DNA of 64,000 bases from Alitta virens (taxonomy: Eukaryota; Annelida; Polychaeta; Phyllodocida; Nereididae): contig OW028584.1 of the NCBI GenBank assembly GCA_932294295.1, positions 3,356,907 to 3,420,906 on the forward strand, written 5' to 3'. The notes under the pieces were generated by a model. The model had not been told where the DNA came from, ran no database searches, and saw nothing but the letters and a program-made list of their open reading frames with translations. The position numbers and the translations under genes are program-made. Within the stretch, counting starts at the first letter, position 1. Each line of letters opens with the position of its first letter. Below, one piece after another: positions 34,019-46,336 of the stretch.

Positions 34019-35696
34019 GGCCGCAGGAGCGGCCCCGTAGGGGCCGCCCGTAGGGCTTTTATGACTAGAGATTGGCCAAAAACAAAATCTACTGTCATGC
34101 TATTCTCAGATGACCGGATCGAACTATGTTGTCCTAATTAATCTGCGCGGCCATGATGCGCACAAAATAATAATGACCTACTTACACAAAAATCATTCTT
34201 TACTTAGGATTTTCCTGACAAACTTGAAGAAACTCACGTTAGAACTCGGTTAATGACCATTTCTAGGTGATTCCAAGACTGGACAAGCAGTAGAACGATG
34301 GTTTTGAATGTTTCATGGGACATGATGGGAGCCATGTCCATTGCCATGAGGCTTGTCAACTAGATGAACGTTCGACCAATCAGAGTAGAGCTTATTTCTT
34401 TGCAAGGCCATTTTGCAAGGCAACGAGCTCTAACAGACTCTGTGATTGGCTGTGGCACTTAGGCCTTAGAAATTAATGCATAAGGCCTCATTGTTCATCA
34501 GTAAGACTACGCAAGCAACGAGCAGAAGGGAATGAAATAAAGCTTAATTGCAGAAGGAAATATGAACTAACAGTAATGCAAACAACACCAACCTGCAGTC
34601 CATTGATAAGATATCAATAAGGAAAGAGGAGGCCGTTATTTTCGGGAAAAGCCCTAAAATAGTACCAGGCTATAAATAGATGTGGGCGTGGCCTAATGCA
34701 AGCACGTACTTTTGTTTACAAATGAATCTGTGTGTTGACAACTCGGTTTTGACAGCTTGCTGATAACCCGATTTTGATAGCTGATTAGTCAAATAGGTGC
34801 AGTTTGATTTCTCCTGTGTCAGAAAATGTTACCAACAGAAACAGCTTAATCTAGTGGATAACCATAATGATAACATCAATGACTTCAATACAACATTCAA
34901 CACCAGTTGAATAAATCACTTCAGTGAAATTGACCGCGACAGTGATGCTAATGAAACATCATGGGTTTTAAACATACAACAGAATATCAATGATGAATAT
35001 GTATTTTCTGGATTTTGTTTAGACACTGAAATTTAATGTCACTAATTTTCATGCTATTTCCAATAAATGGCATGTGGTATGACAGTCGCTAACCATGTAG
35101 ACCAAAATTGCTACTTAGGTATTTTCTGAAAACTGTTTGGTACAATAAATTTAAATACGTCTGAATTTCAGTCTTATACACTTTTCTGGTGTGACATGAC
35201 AGTCGCTATCCAAACTAGTACCACAAATTAATTAATCAACCTTGCAAACATTATTTATTTATGTGGACTATATAACTATAACATTCACTTAAAGATAATA
35301 TATGATAAACCTGAATATATTATCTTTAATATAAATATATTGTCTTTAGGTATATTTAATATCTATCTATATAAATACACAATTCATTGCATCAACAATG
35401 CAATTTAATTTAATTTTGTTATATAGAAGAACCCTTAAGTCAGGGGCAGATCCAAAATTGTTTGCAGTGTTCCCTCTAACTTCTTATGCACAGTGATGTA
35501 TTAGGCCAAGAAGGGGAGGGGGGCTAAGAACCCCCTAGTTCAGTTACTGGACTAAGAACCCCCCTTAAACCGCCCCCCCCCTACCTTTGAATCTGCTACA
35601 GCTCTTAAAAAAAAGGGTATAAAAATGTATGCCATGGTACATGTACATGACACAGGATTATCCATGCGGCCCCTCATGCACATTGCATTATCATAT
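34019..35696 (+). mobile_element. TA-flanked 1.68 kb element, copy 1
   Basis: The element begins GGCCGCAGGAGCGGCCCC, followed by GGGGCC and GGGCGG-type hairpin-forming sequence, and ends GCATTATCATAT. TA lies directly outside both ends. It has no coding frame of note and no obvious terminal inverted repeat. It is over 99% identical to copy 2 at 44654-46334 (I count seven or so single-base differences plus a C-run length change). The TA duplication is in keeping with a mariner-like or other TA-inserting family; the class is not assigned. Confidence 0.85.
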
Positions 35697-35817
35697 TATA
35701 CTAATGAAATGTGTGACGTCACAACACTCAAACTATACTTTCACTTTCCAACCAATCAGAATTTGCGTAGCTTAACCAGAGATCGTATAGTATGCGTTAT
35801 AATTTCTTTGGCTTAAC

Positions 35818-36421
35818 CCAGGGGGGGTTGGAACAGATTGGCGGCGCCACCGTCTTTAGCAAATTTATGACGTCACCAACAATCATTTGCCCTTTGATCA
35901 TTGAAGTGGCAACATCTCAATCCTCCCTTGTATTGTACATTGTATCACTGAAAAATCTTACCCACTTCTTTCGTGAATAGGGCATGGAATAAGGCTATAA
36001 TATATATGTATATTGTAATTTTTTATATTTTTTAAATTAATTTATTGCATTTATTTCGGCTTTAGTATGCTTGCAAGTTGTATTCAGCGTTGTGGCTGGG
36101 ATTTATCATAGTGACGTCATAATACTGTAGCCTTATGACGTCACCGATTAGGTGCTAATTTTAGCCATTTTCCAGCTTCTCATTGCCTTCAAAGTGACGT
36201 AAGAAACGCCAATTTTCGCTAACAAAACGTGGGGCGCTTTTGGGCGCTTTTTGTTAGGGAGATAGATTAGGGTCCTAACTACAAGTTCACCAGGTTTGAG
36301 ACCAATCTGTTGCTTCTGTGATTTATGACAAATTTTTAAAGTTCCCATTGGATTAACATGGGTTGTCAAGGGCTACCACACTGGCGACAGTGGCGCCGCC
36401 AATCTGTTCCAACCCCCCCTG
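35818..36421. mobile_element. hAT-like non-autonomous element with 8-bp target duplication
   Basis: Inverted ends of about 36 bases start CAGGGGGGGTTGGAACAGAT on both sides. GGCTTAAC flanks the element at 35810-35817 and 36422-36429. The 604-base interior has no transposase frame. Confidence 0.85.
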
Positions 36422-37539
36422 GGCTTAACCTAGCCCCGGGGTCACGGTTCATCCCATTGGAAAACCCTGAGATTCTGAAGACAGGGTTTGGGAGAAATGG
36501 AAAAACTATTTTCCCACATAACCAAGGCCAACCTTATTTGCATTGGTGGATAATAGACAAAATTATCTGCTGATAGCACATAAAATGATTAATCAACACC
36601 ATCTGTTACATTATGAAATCATGGTGTGAAGTCCAGTGGAGAGATTTTTTTCTTATACATTGGGGCATATGGCTATGAAAGGCTCTGTCTGATTGGCTAA
36701 CAAAAGAGAAAGTTGTGGCTTTGTATGCAGAGATAGTGACGTCACTGAGCAATGACGTCATCAGCTAGCCAAGATCAATTTCACATTGGAGACATCGCGC
36801 ACAGCTGGCTGCAATATCTGGCTGCAATATTGTGCACCTACATTTAATGAACATCAGATGTATGACCTTTGACTGAATTGCCCCCCCCCCCCCCCCAGAC
36901 ATTAAAACAAAAAGTAATGCAGACATGCCAACTTTGGAGGAAGCTTTTCCGGGTCAGTGACAGTCAAGGTCCGGAAATTAAATTAAATTGCACTGTATTT
37001 ATTTAATTTTTTGCCAGAAATGCAGGTGAAAGGTCAAGTCAGGTGCAGTTCCTGCAAAATGTTCAGACATTGTTTATGTCTGGGTTATTATTTCTTGCTA
37101 CATTGTATATTGTTGCTACTTTTTGGTTACATAGTAATTAAACTATCACAAAAACAATTGTTACATAATCTGTCAATCATTGACCTATTAACCAATCAAA
37201 TTAAAGTAAAACTGTAATGCCCCTCCCACTCAACACAATGGCCAATTGAATAGGGGACATGTTTATATTGCGGGCACTGGCTGGGACCCATGATAGTGTG
37301 GTCTTTAAGGTAGATATTTACCTGTATATATATATATATATATATATATTTCCAATAATGTGGCTGTTAACCAATGGTGTGTTAACCTGAATGTACCACC
37401 GTGCCACTCCAGCAAAGGCTCCAGTAAATAAGTCGAGATTGGGCTTCAAACTAGCCAATCAGCAGAGACCCAAACGTTATATGTAAATGAGTTGATCCCG
37501 CCATGACATGATTCTGACCACTACCCCTGACCAATGGAT

Positions 37540-37745
37540 ACAACCACCATCAACCACGAGGGTTTGTTTACTCTTTGAAATGGTCTGTGTATATGCATTA
37601 AAGCTATAAAAAGTGACTCTAAACTAGGTAAACTGGTTTCACACTCCATATGATTGGCTATCATACGTTTTGATCAGAGGGCAAGCCCATGTAATTGTTT
37701 CTGTTAGTTTGACAGCTCTGTGGGCCACATAAATAAATTATGATA
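37540..37745 (+). repeat. Dispersed repeat, copy 1 (partner at 60.7 kb)
   Basis: About 205 bases match 60720-60935 in direct orientation, sharing AACCACGAGGGTTT, AATTGTTTCTGTTAGTTTGA and AATAAATTATGATAATA with moderate divergence. The family is not recognised. Confidence 0.75.
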
Positions 37746-38201
37746 ATACGCCAACTTCGCTGGATTTGCCTGGGGTACATTTCCTGGGTGCACCGTGCTT
37801 GATCTCCAAACCAATTATTTTCTCCGCAAAAATTGAAAAAAAAAATAAAGACAATTACTCTAGATATAGATAAGATTGAATCTTTGTTAGAATTTGTCAG
37901 AATCTACCTATAGACTTGCAAATACATGTAAATTTCTCTCTTCTCTCTCTGATTGATTGATTGATTGATAGTTATGCTTTTTTTTTTTATTAATGTCTAT
38001 CCCTGTTATCCACATTAGACATTAACAAACCAAGTTATTTTAAAACTGACCGAATAAAATGTCTTATTGTTATGATCGTGTAAAGGCACATGTCATGATG
38101 ACATCATGTCATCGTGACATTGACATGCAGGCCTATGCACACGTCCTATAGTGGGCCTATAACTCAAAATAATTATTTTACAAAATTATAAAAGTTAGTT
38201 A

Positions 38202-38202
38202 G

Positions 38203-38245
<43 letters not shown>

Positions 38246-38290
38246 CAGATAGATAGACAGACAGATAGACAGACATGCTGACAGACATAC
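38202..38290. repeat. GATA/GACA microsatellite
   Basis: About twenty tetranucleotide units, mainly AGAT with some AGAC near the right side. Confidence 0.95.
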
Positions 38291-39597
38291 AGATAGATTT
38301 ATGTGCACCTATAGTTGGAAGTGAACCCAGTGAACCCAGTGAGGCCTGCATGGCTTTGGTGGCTTCACAACTGATGATGTCACAAGAGACTACTTTCACT
38401 TTCATTAGCCAATCAGAACAGTTGTAAGTCTGCACAGGCTAAACAATGGAAAATGGCTGATTCTGGACATGAAAGTGCATTTCTGTAACTTCAAAGTTGT
38501 TTTCCTTATAATGCTTTCTTGGTATAACAATCAAATATAGTGCTATCAGCAGCAAAACATCTTAGGAATAATTATATGAACTTTCATTTGTCCTACATGT
38601 CATGTATTTTATTTGAGAAGAGATCTCCTGAAGGTAAGTCAGAATCTCAAGGTTTCTCAATGGGATGACTCATGACCCCTGTTCACACAGGGGTCTTCAG
38701 GGCTAGGCTTAACCACACAGATATAACATGATGTCGCCATGAATGAGGCATTCGCCGGCAAAATACAGGGAGTTTAATCAACGTTTTTCAGTTATTGTTG
38801 ACTTTATGGGCCATGAAAATGTTGTCGAGCCATAGGCAAAGGTATATAATATTATTAGTTTAATAGTCTTTTATGTTGATTTATGTGCCGCAAAGAATAC
38901 AAATCGCCATAAACTTGAGGCATGTAAATAATTACAAGATATTTCAGTGCGATGAACCGTGACCCAGATGCAGTCCACAGCATCTGGGTAACGTCCGGGA
39001 TTATTTCCCGCTGAGCGATATTATGGATGTCCAGCATCCACACAAAAGCGGCCATAACTTCAGATCTACTGGACAGAATTTAACAAAACTTACATTAAAT
39101 GGATCCCCACGACTTCACAAGATGAATTACAGCTAGATCCGGAGTTGTCATCATGTTAATCGAGCTCTTAAAATAATTTTCTACTGCAGCGAATCGGCCA
39201 TGCCTTTCTGCTCAACAGCCACAAGACCAGGTCGGTGTAAAATGCGGACCACGCAGACCATGTGGACCAGCGATAAACCAACACAGAAGGGGCGCTCACT
39301 TTTTGGTAAGCTGTCCAACCAAAGAAGCAACGATTGTTCAACGGGAGGTATAATGTGGAACAAAACTCATCTTATAGGGCATCATGCAGACCACACACAC
39401 ATAATATGAACTTAATTACATACGATGAAGTTAAAATAATGTATTGTAATGATGACAGAATATGATGCTCAAATAATACAACAAAATTATGTTCATGGAA
39501 TTAGCAATGAAGTATAATTAAAGGCATATAATTAAAGGTCATTTGATAATTACTAAACCTGGTTGAATGGTTCTGCACTATGTAATACTTACATAAA

Positions 39598-40120
39598 CTT
39601 GGTCTGCATTTTCTCAGACTCTGGTCTGCACTTTCTCAGACCTGGTCTGCATTTTACTAAACCTTTTCTTAGACCTGATCTGCACTTTATGAACAAATGT
39701 TTGCACCGTCTTATAGTTGGTCTGCACTTTTTAGAATCCTGATCTGCACCTTGTCGGATATTCTGGTCTGCTCTCATCTAAGCAAATTTTGCAGATCTGC
39801 TTTGCATTTTTCCCAGAAATTGTCGGTGAACACTTGGTCTGCAGACCACACTTTCTAAAGTCCATGTCTGTGCCCAAAATTTCTAATAAAGTTGTCCTAC
39901 ATGCATACACTTCCGGACCTGGCAAGACTTCGATTGTACACTCTGAAATCCTGATCTGCATTTTCACTGATTTGTTCACCACTTTCACAGACTACAACAC
40001 ATTGTTTTCAGAAGAAAAAAAACATGGTCTGCGTTTTACAAAAGATGGTCTGAATTTTCTACTACTTAGTCTGCGCTATCTATAATATTGGAATTATCTT
40101 TTACATTGGTCTGCACTTTA
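39598..40120. repeat. Degenerate minisatellite of GGTCTGCA(T/C)TTT units
   Basis: The motif TGGTCTGCACTTT and variants recur more than ten times at irregular 18-50 base spacing. Minus-strand frames through it encode repeated CRPxLRK-like peptides, but these follow from the repeat rather than a gene. Confidence 0.75.
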
Positions 40121-41244
40121 TTTTAAAAAAAAAGTCTACTGTGTTGTGAAATATATATACTTGTCAGAAACAACATATAGTTTAATAAGATATGAAGAAG
40201 ATCCAGAAATAAGTCAGGAGGGTAATTATTTACATTATTCCGCAGGTCCACATGATCCGCATTTTACGTTAGTGCATGTCAGTAAACTTACATGACGTTG
40301 GTTGACATGAAACTGATGAAAATCGCTTTTAAAAGACATTAAAATAATTAACACAAAACCGAGGTATTTAAACATATATGTATTATGATGCATTGAATGA
40401 TTGTATGCGAAGTTTGATGGTGTGTTATGACGTGGGGCTGAGTAATTTGCTGATCCATTTCACAACCGACTATTGTTTCTGACCCAGTTCACTGGGTTCA
40501 CCTCGGACTATTCTAGTAATTGAACTCTTACACCAATTTTGTTTACTAGAGGCAAACGTTATGATGAGATTAGGCTTAATACTGCACAATTTAACTCATT
40601 TATCCCATGGGTGGGGTTTTCACTAGCCTCAGCATAGACACAGAGTACAAGGCACATCCAATTTAGCAAAATGCATCCAGCAGCTGGGATGTAGCTCATG
40701 AAGAGTGCCCAGGCCAGTATACAAACCCAGGACTTTGTCAAAGTTTGGTAATTTAAAAAACAAAAATAAATACTTTAAACCTTTACCATACAGCTGTGGA
40801 TCTTTAGAATTGCTTGATATTTATCCTGGTCACCTGGTATATGTAAACAATATAACTATTAACGGTATATCAACGAGATTGATATTGTATTTTTTTGGTG
40901 TTTTTTTCTGTAGTAGCCTTGACTGCAAGTACCATCTGTAGGGATCTTTGGCTTTTCATTGTTGATAACCTACATAATACAGAATTGACAATTGCATATA
41001 GGCCAACTGACAAAACTGTCAATTGCAGCATGTTATTGTTGTTATTCCCATTTACCAAAAAAAGAGCTAATTCAAAAATTACAAAAATATACTTTGAAAC
41101 CAAATTTCAAATGATCACGACATAAGAAACCTTCGTTGATCCGACATGATCGTTGTCAAATACACGTTACACATTACCATGCAGACTACAATTTCAAAGT
41201 TGTAATATTTAAACAAAATGGATAATATTAAAAATTGTGACCCT

Positions 41245-42095
41245 TTATGAGGTTATTACCAATTTTAATTACATTAATTAACATTAGGAATAATGTAGCG
41301 CGGTTTCACGACATAGGGAAATCCTCCCAAAACTGTTTTAACTTGCGCTTTCAAACAATATTGGGAGTTGATTATAGTACAAATTCAGGCCTCTCAAAAC
41401 CTAGGATTTTTAGACGTCATACAAATCGTCCATAAAGCCAATGCGCCCAAATTGCAAAAAGCGACAACAAACTTGAATGATGTTTTTGGGGAAGAATCAG
41501 GACTTGTTTAATTTTAGTTCTGATATTTGCCACTCTAAATTTAATAAAGATGATATATTAGTACTGATTAACACATTTAACTGCTTAAAAAATGTTTTTC
41601 AGGTTAATAAATGCTTGCGTGGTGGCGCACCTGTCACTTCACTGCAGCTCCCTCTGGGAATAGATAATCTCTTTCATATAAGTGAAAAAATATTATTTGC
41701 CATGCTTCATGCTAAATACAATCTTAAAAGAGTGTTAGTTGACTTCTAAATTGTTGTTAAGTATAAATATATATATGATCTACATTCATGCTTTCGGTAT
41801 TTCCTGACTTTTATAATCTCTAAATTCTCGCACGTGCCACCACCACGTTGCGTCATGAGCAAATAAACAAGATCGAACGCTACCGAATCGCAACTTTAGA
41901 TAGATTTATTGCATTTTCAGGTATGTTAGGATGTGTTAATGCTACAATTGATGTTTTTAACACGTTGGGATGGTTAAGTTATGCCACAACTTGTAATTTA
42001 TGAGGAATGTCCTGTGACGTCATTGGAGCCTATTCGTTTTTCTATGATATTTTTTGAGGACGGCGTGACTATCACAACTTTTTTTAGTGCGATAT
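41245..42095 (+). repeat. Dispersed repeat, copy A (inverted partner at 55.8-57.7 kb)
   Basis: Blocks throughout match the reverse complement of 55810-57665: GGTGGCGCACCTGTCA, CACTGCAGCTCCCTCTG, GGACGGCGTGACTATCACAA and TACAAATTCAGGCCT, in the same relative order. No protein is encoded. It is a repeat family of over 800 bases. Confidence 0.75.
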
Positions 42096-42543
42096 CCTTG
42101 TTTTAACTTTCTCTTATTTTAGGATAACTAAGTCAGGTCTGTGGCAAGTGAAAACACATGAATGTAGAGAAATATATTGCCTACAGTTATGACTTAAGGG
42201 AATGTGTTCGAAAATTGGCATTAATCTTCAAATAGTGATTGTTTACAAAAATTAATTTTTGAAATGCCTCATGGGCCGAAAAAACTTATGGTTTGGAATC
42301 ATTCTAGGAATAATTTATTATTATATATACTCAGGCACACTCTATTCACTTCATGAAGTATCTCATAAAGGGATGCGATAATGTGCAAAAAATTTGATTG
42401 CTCTGCGTTCATATTAGCATTGACATTTAATAAATAGGAAGTAGTCAGAAATGCTATTAATTAATCCTATTGTTGCGTAAATGAAAATATTTTTATTTTG
42501 CTGAGCGTATGCTGCATTGACAGAATAAATGATAGGTAATAGC

Positions 42544-42944
42544 TAGGGCTGTACACCTTTATCTTTAAAACGATATGATACGTATCACGATACATTAAAA
42601 CTGATACGATACATATCATGACACGTATCGTTAAATTTTGTCAATTAATTTAGTAAATATATATAAAAGTTTATTATAATCCTAAAATAATCAAAAGATA
42701 CTATCAAATTTAATGAACAAATCTTCATCATGAATAACTGCAAACTATTAATTGTGTTAAGAGTTGCTGTTATTTTTCTTCACAAACAATAGAACATCTG
42801 GGTAGCAGGTGTCTTATTTGCTCAAAAATGCCGCTCTGCATACCATTTAATTGTATCGTTATTATTAAATAACGGTTATCAATACCCGTATCGTTATCAT
42901 TGTACCGGTGCAAACGGTATATCGAGAACCGGTGTACAGCCCTA
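42544..42944. mobile_element. hAT-like element with perfect 8-bp target duplication
   Basis: The ends are TAGGGCTGTACACC and its inverse GGTGTACAGCCCTA. The 8 bases GTAATAGC flank both sides (42536-42543 and 42945-42952). The 401-base interior is rich in GATACGTATC-like palindromic tracts and has no transposase. Confidence 0.9.
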
Positions 42945-44079
42945 GTAATAGCATAATATTCTAGCATTATTTAAAAATCTATCCACAATGGGAGACTTTA
43001 GAGCCAACAGGGGGAGCTACTGGTCCTTTGATGACATAATCATACAATTAGGTCAATGAGTGCATTGATGACATCACAATACTAGTGAGGACCGGGGTGT
43101 AGCAGAGAACAGAAGAAGTTGCTCAGCACCCACATCCAGAACGAGGCTGAAAGACTGGTTGCTAAGTGACGTCACCATTTCCCGCCAAAAATGCTTTTGT
43201 CAACTTGAATCACAACAAATTCACGGTTTTCCTGAAACCCGGGGCCTTAAAGTACTAACACAAAATGATTATAGTAATGACTGCTGTAGTTCTAATCTTT
43301 GATAAAAATGACCCAGATTTATGACCATATTTAGTGAGCCTTGTTGCCAGGCCTATGATGTAGAAATATGAATTCAATGGGTGACGTCACAAATAAATGA
43401 CAGCGGTGCTAATTTTTAAGGCAAGAAAGTTGTTTATTTTTTTCTACATATTTTGAGTAATTTCCAATATGATCGCAAATGTTAATTTTTATCAGACGGA
43501 CACAAAAACCGGACACAAAAAACTTTTTATTTTGCTTGCCAAACTAAATTTGGTAAAAACTAGTGATTATGTTTTTTTTGGTCTGCCCAAAACTAATGTT
43601 ATTTTTCATTTTAGTAATTAATGCATAACATGACATCTTATTAATAAATGTGTAACCATGGCAACCGAGTACCTATATACACAAATGTTATGCACTATCA
43701 GCGTCAACAGTCAACTTATTTTCTGTCTAGGTTTTTTGCTTTTAATAAAATTTCAAATATTCTTTCAAACTGTTAATTGTTTGTTTACCATGGAAACAGT
43801 TGCTATGGGCAAAAATCAACATTTTGCAAATTTATTTAAATATAAAAAAACAAAATATTCAAATTGTAATTTTTAGGCAGATTGTGTTATTACCAGTGTC
43901 AGTGTCAAAAATATTGGCTGAACTTGAAATTTTGCATCTTTTGAAAAAGTTTGTGTCTTTTTATTTGACTTGCCTTTTCTAATTTAAAGTTTAATGAAGA
44001 AAATAAATAATAAATTTTATCAAAATTGTTTGATTTCAAAACACTAGTCACTACATCTGTTGTACATGCAATTTTAGTG

Positions 44080-44136
44080 ACTGGCATCCATCTTGGATTT
44101 TGGCAGCCATCTTGGATTTTGGCAGCCATCTTGATT
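44080..44136. repeat. Short tandem repeat next to the cGLR splice donor
   Basis: About three copies of a 19-base unit CATCTTGGATTTTGGCAGC lie in the intron about 45-100 bases past the donor at 44179. Confidence 0.85.
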
Positions 44137-44179
44137 ATTTACAATATTTTAATGAAATAAATAAAGTAAATTCACTCAC

Positions 44180-44651
44180 CTGGACAAAGGCCTTGCTCAC
44201 CACAATGGCCAAACGGGAACTGGGGGGGAGGCAGTCGATCATGTTCCACTCAGATGCAAAATAAGTCAATTGAAATCCTTTTCTCCAATTCCAAGTTTCC
44301 AGTGTTGAGAATAGCATTCGTTTGTGCAGAGGAAGACGATCACCCTCCAACATCTCTCCCCGATATTTCGCTGCTTCTTTTGGGGTTATTCCATATTCTC
44401 TCTTCTCTTTCTGATCAACGAGGACAGCTACTACATCGAGGGAGACTTCCATTCCTTTGCAAGAACCGTCTCCCTCTCTGATAACCTTCCACGGCCCTTT
44501 TACCCCAACCGGTCTCAGGTTAATGCCCTCCCAGCTGATCTTGCCCAGGGCCTCAATCAGACTCAAGTGCAGTTCATAAAAGAATTCATATCCATCCCAC
44601 TCCACTCCTGCAATATATACACTAAATCCTCCTATTACTCTTCTATCATAA
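44180..44651 (-). CDS. cGAS-like receptor, 3' part of the interrupted catalytic exon
   Basis: This piece encodes the middle of the Mab-21 nucleotidyltransferase core, including MEVSLDVVAVL, whose Asp is the expected third metal-binding acid, and WRKGFQLTYFASEWNMIDCL, the W-R-x-S/G-F...E-W block of the family. It ends at a strong donor (CAG|GTGAG, phase 0) that joins the last exon. The open frame runs from the edge of the inserted element with no stop. An AG at 44609-44608 resembles an acceptor, but joining it to a GT donor upstream would break the frame, so I read it as coding. Confidence 0.8.
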
Positions 44652-44653
44652 TA

Positions 44654-46334
44654 GGCCGCAGGAGCGGCCCCGTAGGGGCCGCCCGTAGGGCTTTTATGAC
44701 TAGAGATTGGCCAAAAACAAAATCTACTGTCATGCTATTCTCAGATGACCGGATCGAACTATGTTGTCCTAATTAATCTGCGCGGCCATGATGCGCACAA
44801 AATAATAATGACCTACTTACACAAAAATCATTCTTTACTTAGGATTTTCCTGACAAACTTGAAGAAACTCACGTTAGAACTCGGTTAATGACCATTTCTA
44901 GGTGATTCCAAGACTGGACAAGCAGTAGAACTATGGTTTTGAATGTTTCATGGGACATGATGGGAGCCATGTCCATTGCCATGAGGCTTGTCAACTAAAT
45001 GAACGTTCAACCAATCAGAGTAGAGCTTATTTCTTTGCAAGGCCATTTTGCAAGGCAACGAGCTCTAACAGACTCTGTGATTGGCTGTGGCACTTAGGCC
45101 TTAGAAATTAATGCATAAGGCCTCATTGTTCATCAGTAAGACTACGCAAGCAACGAGCAGAAGGGAATGAAATAAAGCTTAATTGCAGAAGGAAATATGA
45201 ACTAACAGTAATGCAAACAACACCAACCTGCAGTCCATTGATAAGATATCAATAAGGAAAGAGGAGGCCGTTATTTTCGGGAAAAGCCCTAAAATAGTAC
45301 CAGGCTATAAATAGATGTGGGCGTGGCCTAATGCAAGCACGTACTTTTGTTTACAAATGAATCTGTGTGTTGACAACTCGGTTTTGACAGCTTGCTGATA
45401 ACCCGATTTTGATAGCTGATTAGTCAAATAGGTGCAGTTCGATTTCTCCTGTGTCAGAAAATGTTACCAACAGAAACAGCTTAATCTAGTGGATAACCAT
45501 AATGATAACATCAATGACTTCAATACAACATTCAACACCAGTTGAATAAATCACTTCAGTGAAATTGACCGCGACAGTGATGCTAATGAAACATCATGGG
45601 TTTTAAACATACAACAGAATATCAATGATGAATATGTATTTTCTGGATTTTGTTTAGACACTGAAATTTAATGTCACTAATTTTCATGCTATTTCCAATA
45701 AATGGCATGTGGTATGACAGTCGCTAACCATGTAGACCAAAATTGCTACTTAGGTATTTTCTGAAAACTGTTTGGTACAATAAATTTAAATACGTCTGAA
45801 TTTCAGTCTTATACACTTTTCTGGTGTGACATGACAGTCGGTATCCAAACTAGTACCACAAATTAATTAATCAACCTTGCAAACATTATTTATTTATGTG
45901 GACTATATAACTATAACATTCACTTAAAGATAATATATGATAAACCTGAATATATTATCTTTAATATAAATATATTGTCTTTAGGTATATTTAATATCTA
46001 TCTATATAAATACACAATTCATTGCATCAACAATGCAATTTAATTTAATTTTGTTATATAGAACAACCCTTAAGTCAGGGGCAGATCCAAAATTGTTTGC
46101 AGTGTTCCCTCTAATTTCTTATGCACAGTGATGTATTAGGCCAAGAAGGGGAGGGGGGCTAAGAACCCCCTAGTTCAGTTACTGGACTAAGAACCCCCCT
46201 TAAACCGCCCCCCCCCCCCTACCTTTGAATCTGCTACAGCTCTTAAAAAAAAGGGTATAAAAATGTATGCCATGGTACATGTACATGACACAGGATTATC
46301 CATGCGGCCCCTCATGCACATTGCATTATCATAT
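44654..46334 (+). mobile_element. TA-flanked element, copy 2, inserted in the cGLR catalytic exon
   Basis: The ends GGCCGCAGGAGCGG and GCATTATCATAT match copy 1, with TA duplicated outside (44652-44653, 46335-46336). On the gene's strand it brings an in-frame TAA right at the junction. Deleting the element plus one TA joins the two coding parts in frame, which both defines the element's ends and shows the insertion site was coding. Confidence 0.9.
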
Positions 46335-46336
46335 TA

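Larger units (their letters stand above)
21404..44179 (-). other. 22.8 kb intron of the cGLR gene, filled with mobile elements
   Basis: The intron runs from donor CAG|GTGAG (44179) to acceptor TTGCAG (21404) on the minus strand. It holds the repeats and transposon copies listed separately. I saw no other gene with coding support inside it; the short open frames here lack family motifs. Confidence 0.7.

Noticed and set aside
38202..38290. CRISPR-like regular repeat
   Set aside because: It is a simple GATA/GACA microsatellite without spacers.
39589..39988. Minus-strand frames with repeated CRP/LRK peptides
   Set aside because: Explained by the GGTCTGCA minisatellite.
44601..44620. Splice acceptor-like ATATATTGCAG at the start of the 3' catalytic piece
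   Set aside because: Using it needs a one-base-phase donor upstream; the only candidate nearby would create a stop, while the frame reads through coding-like sequence to the element edge.
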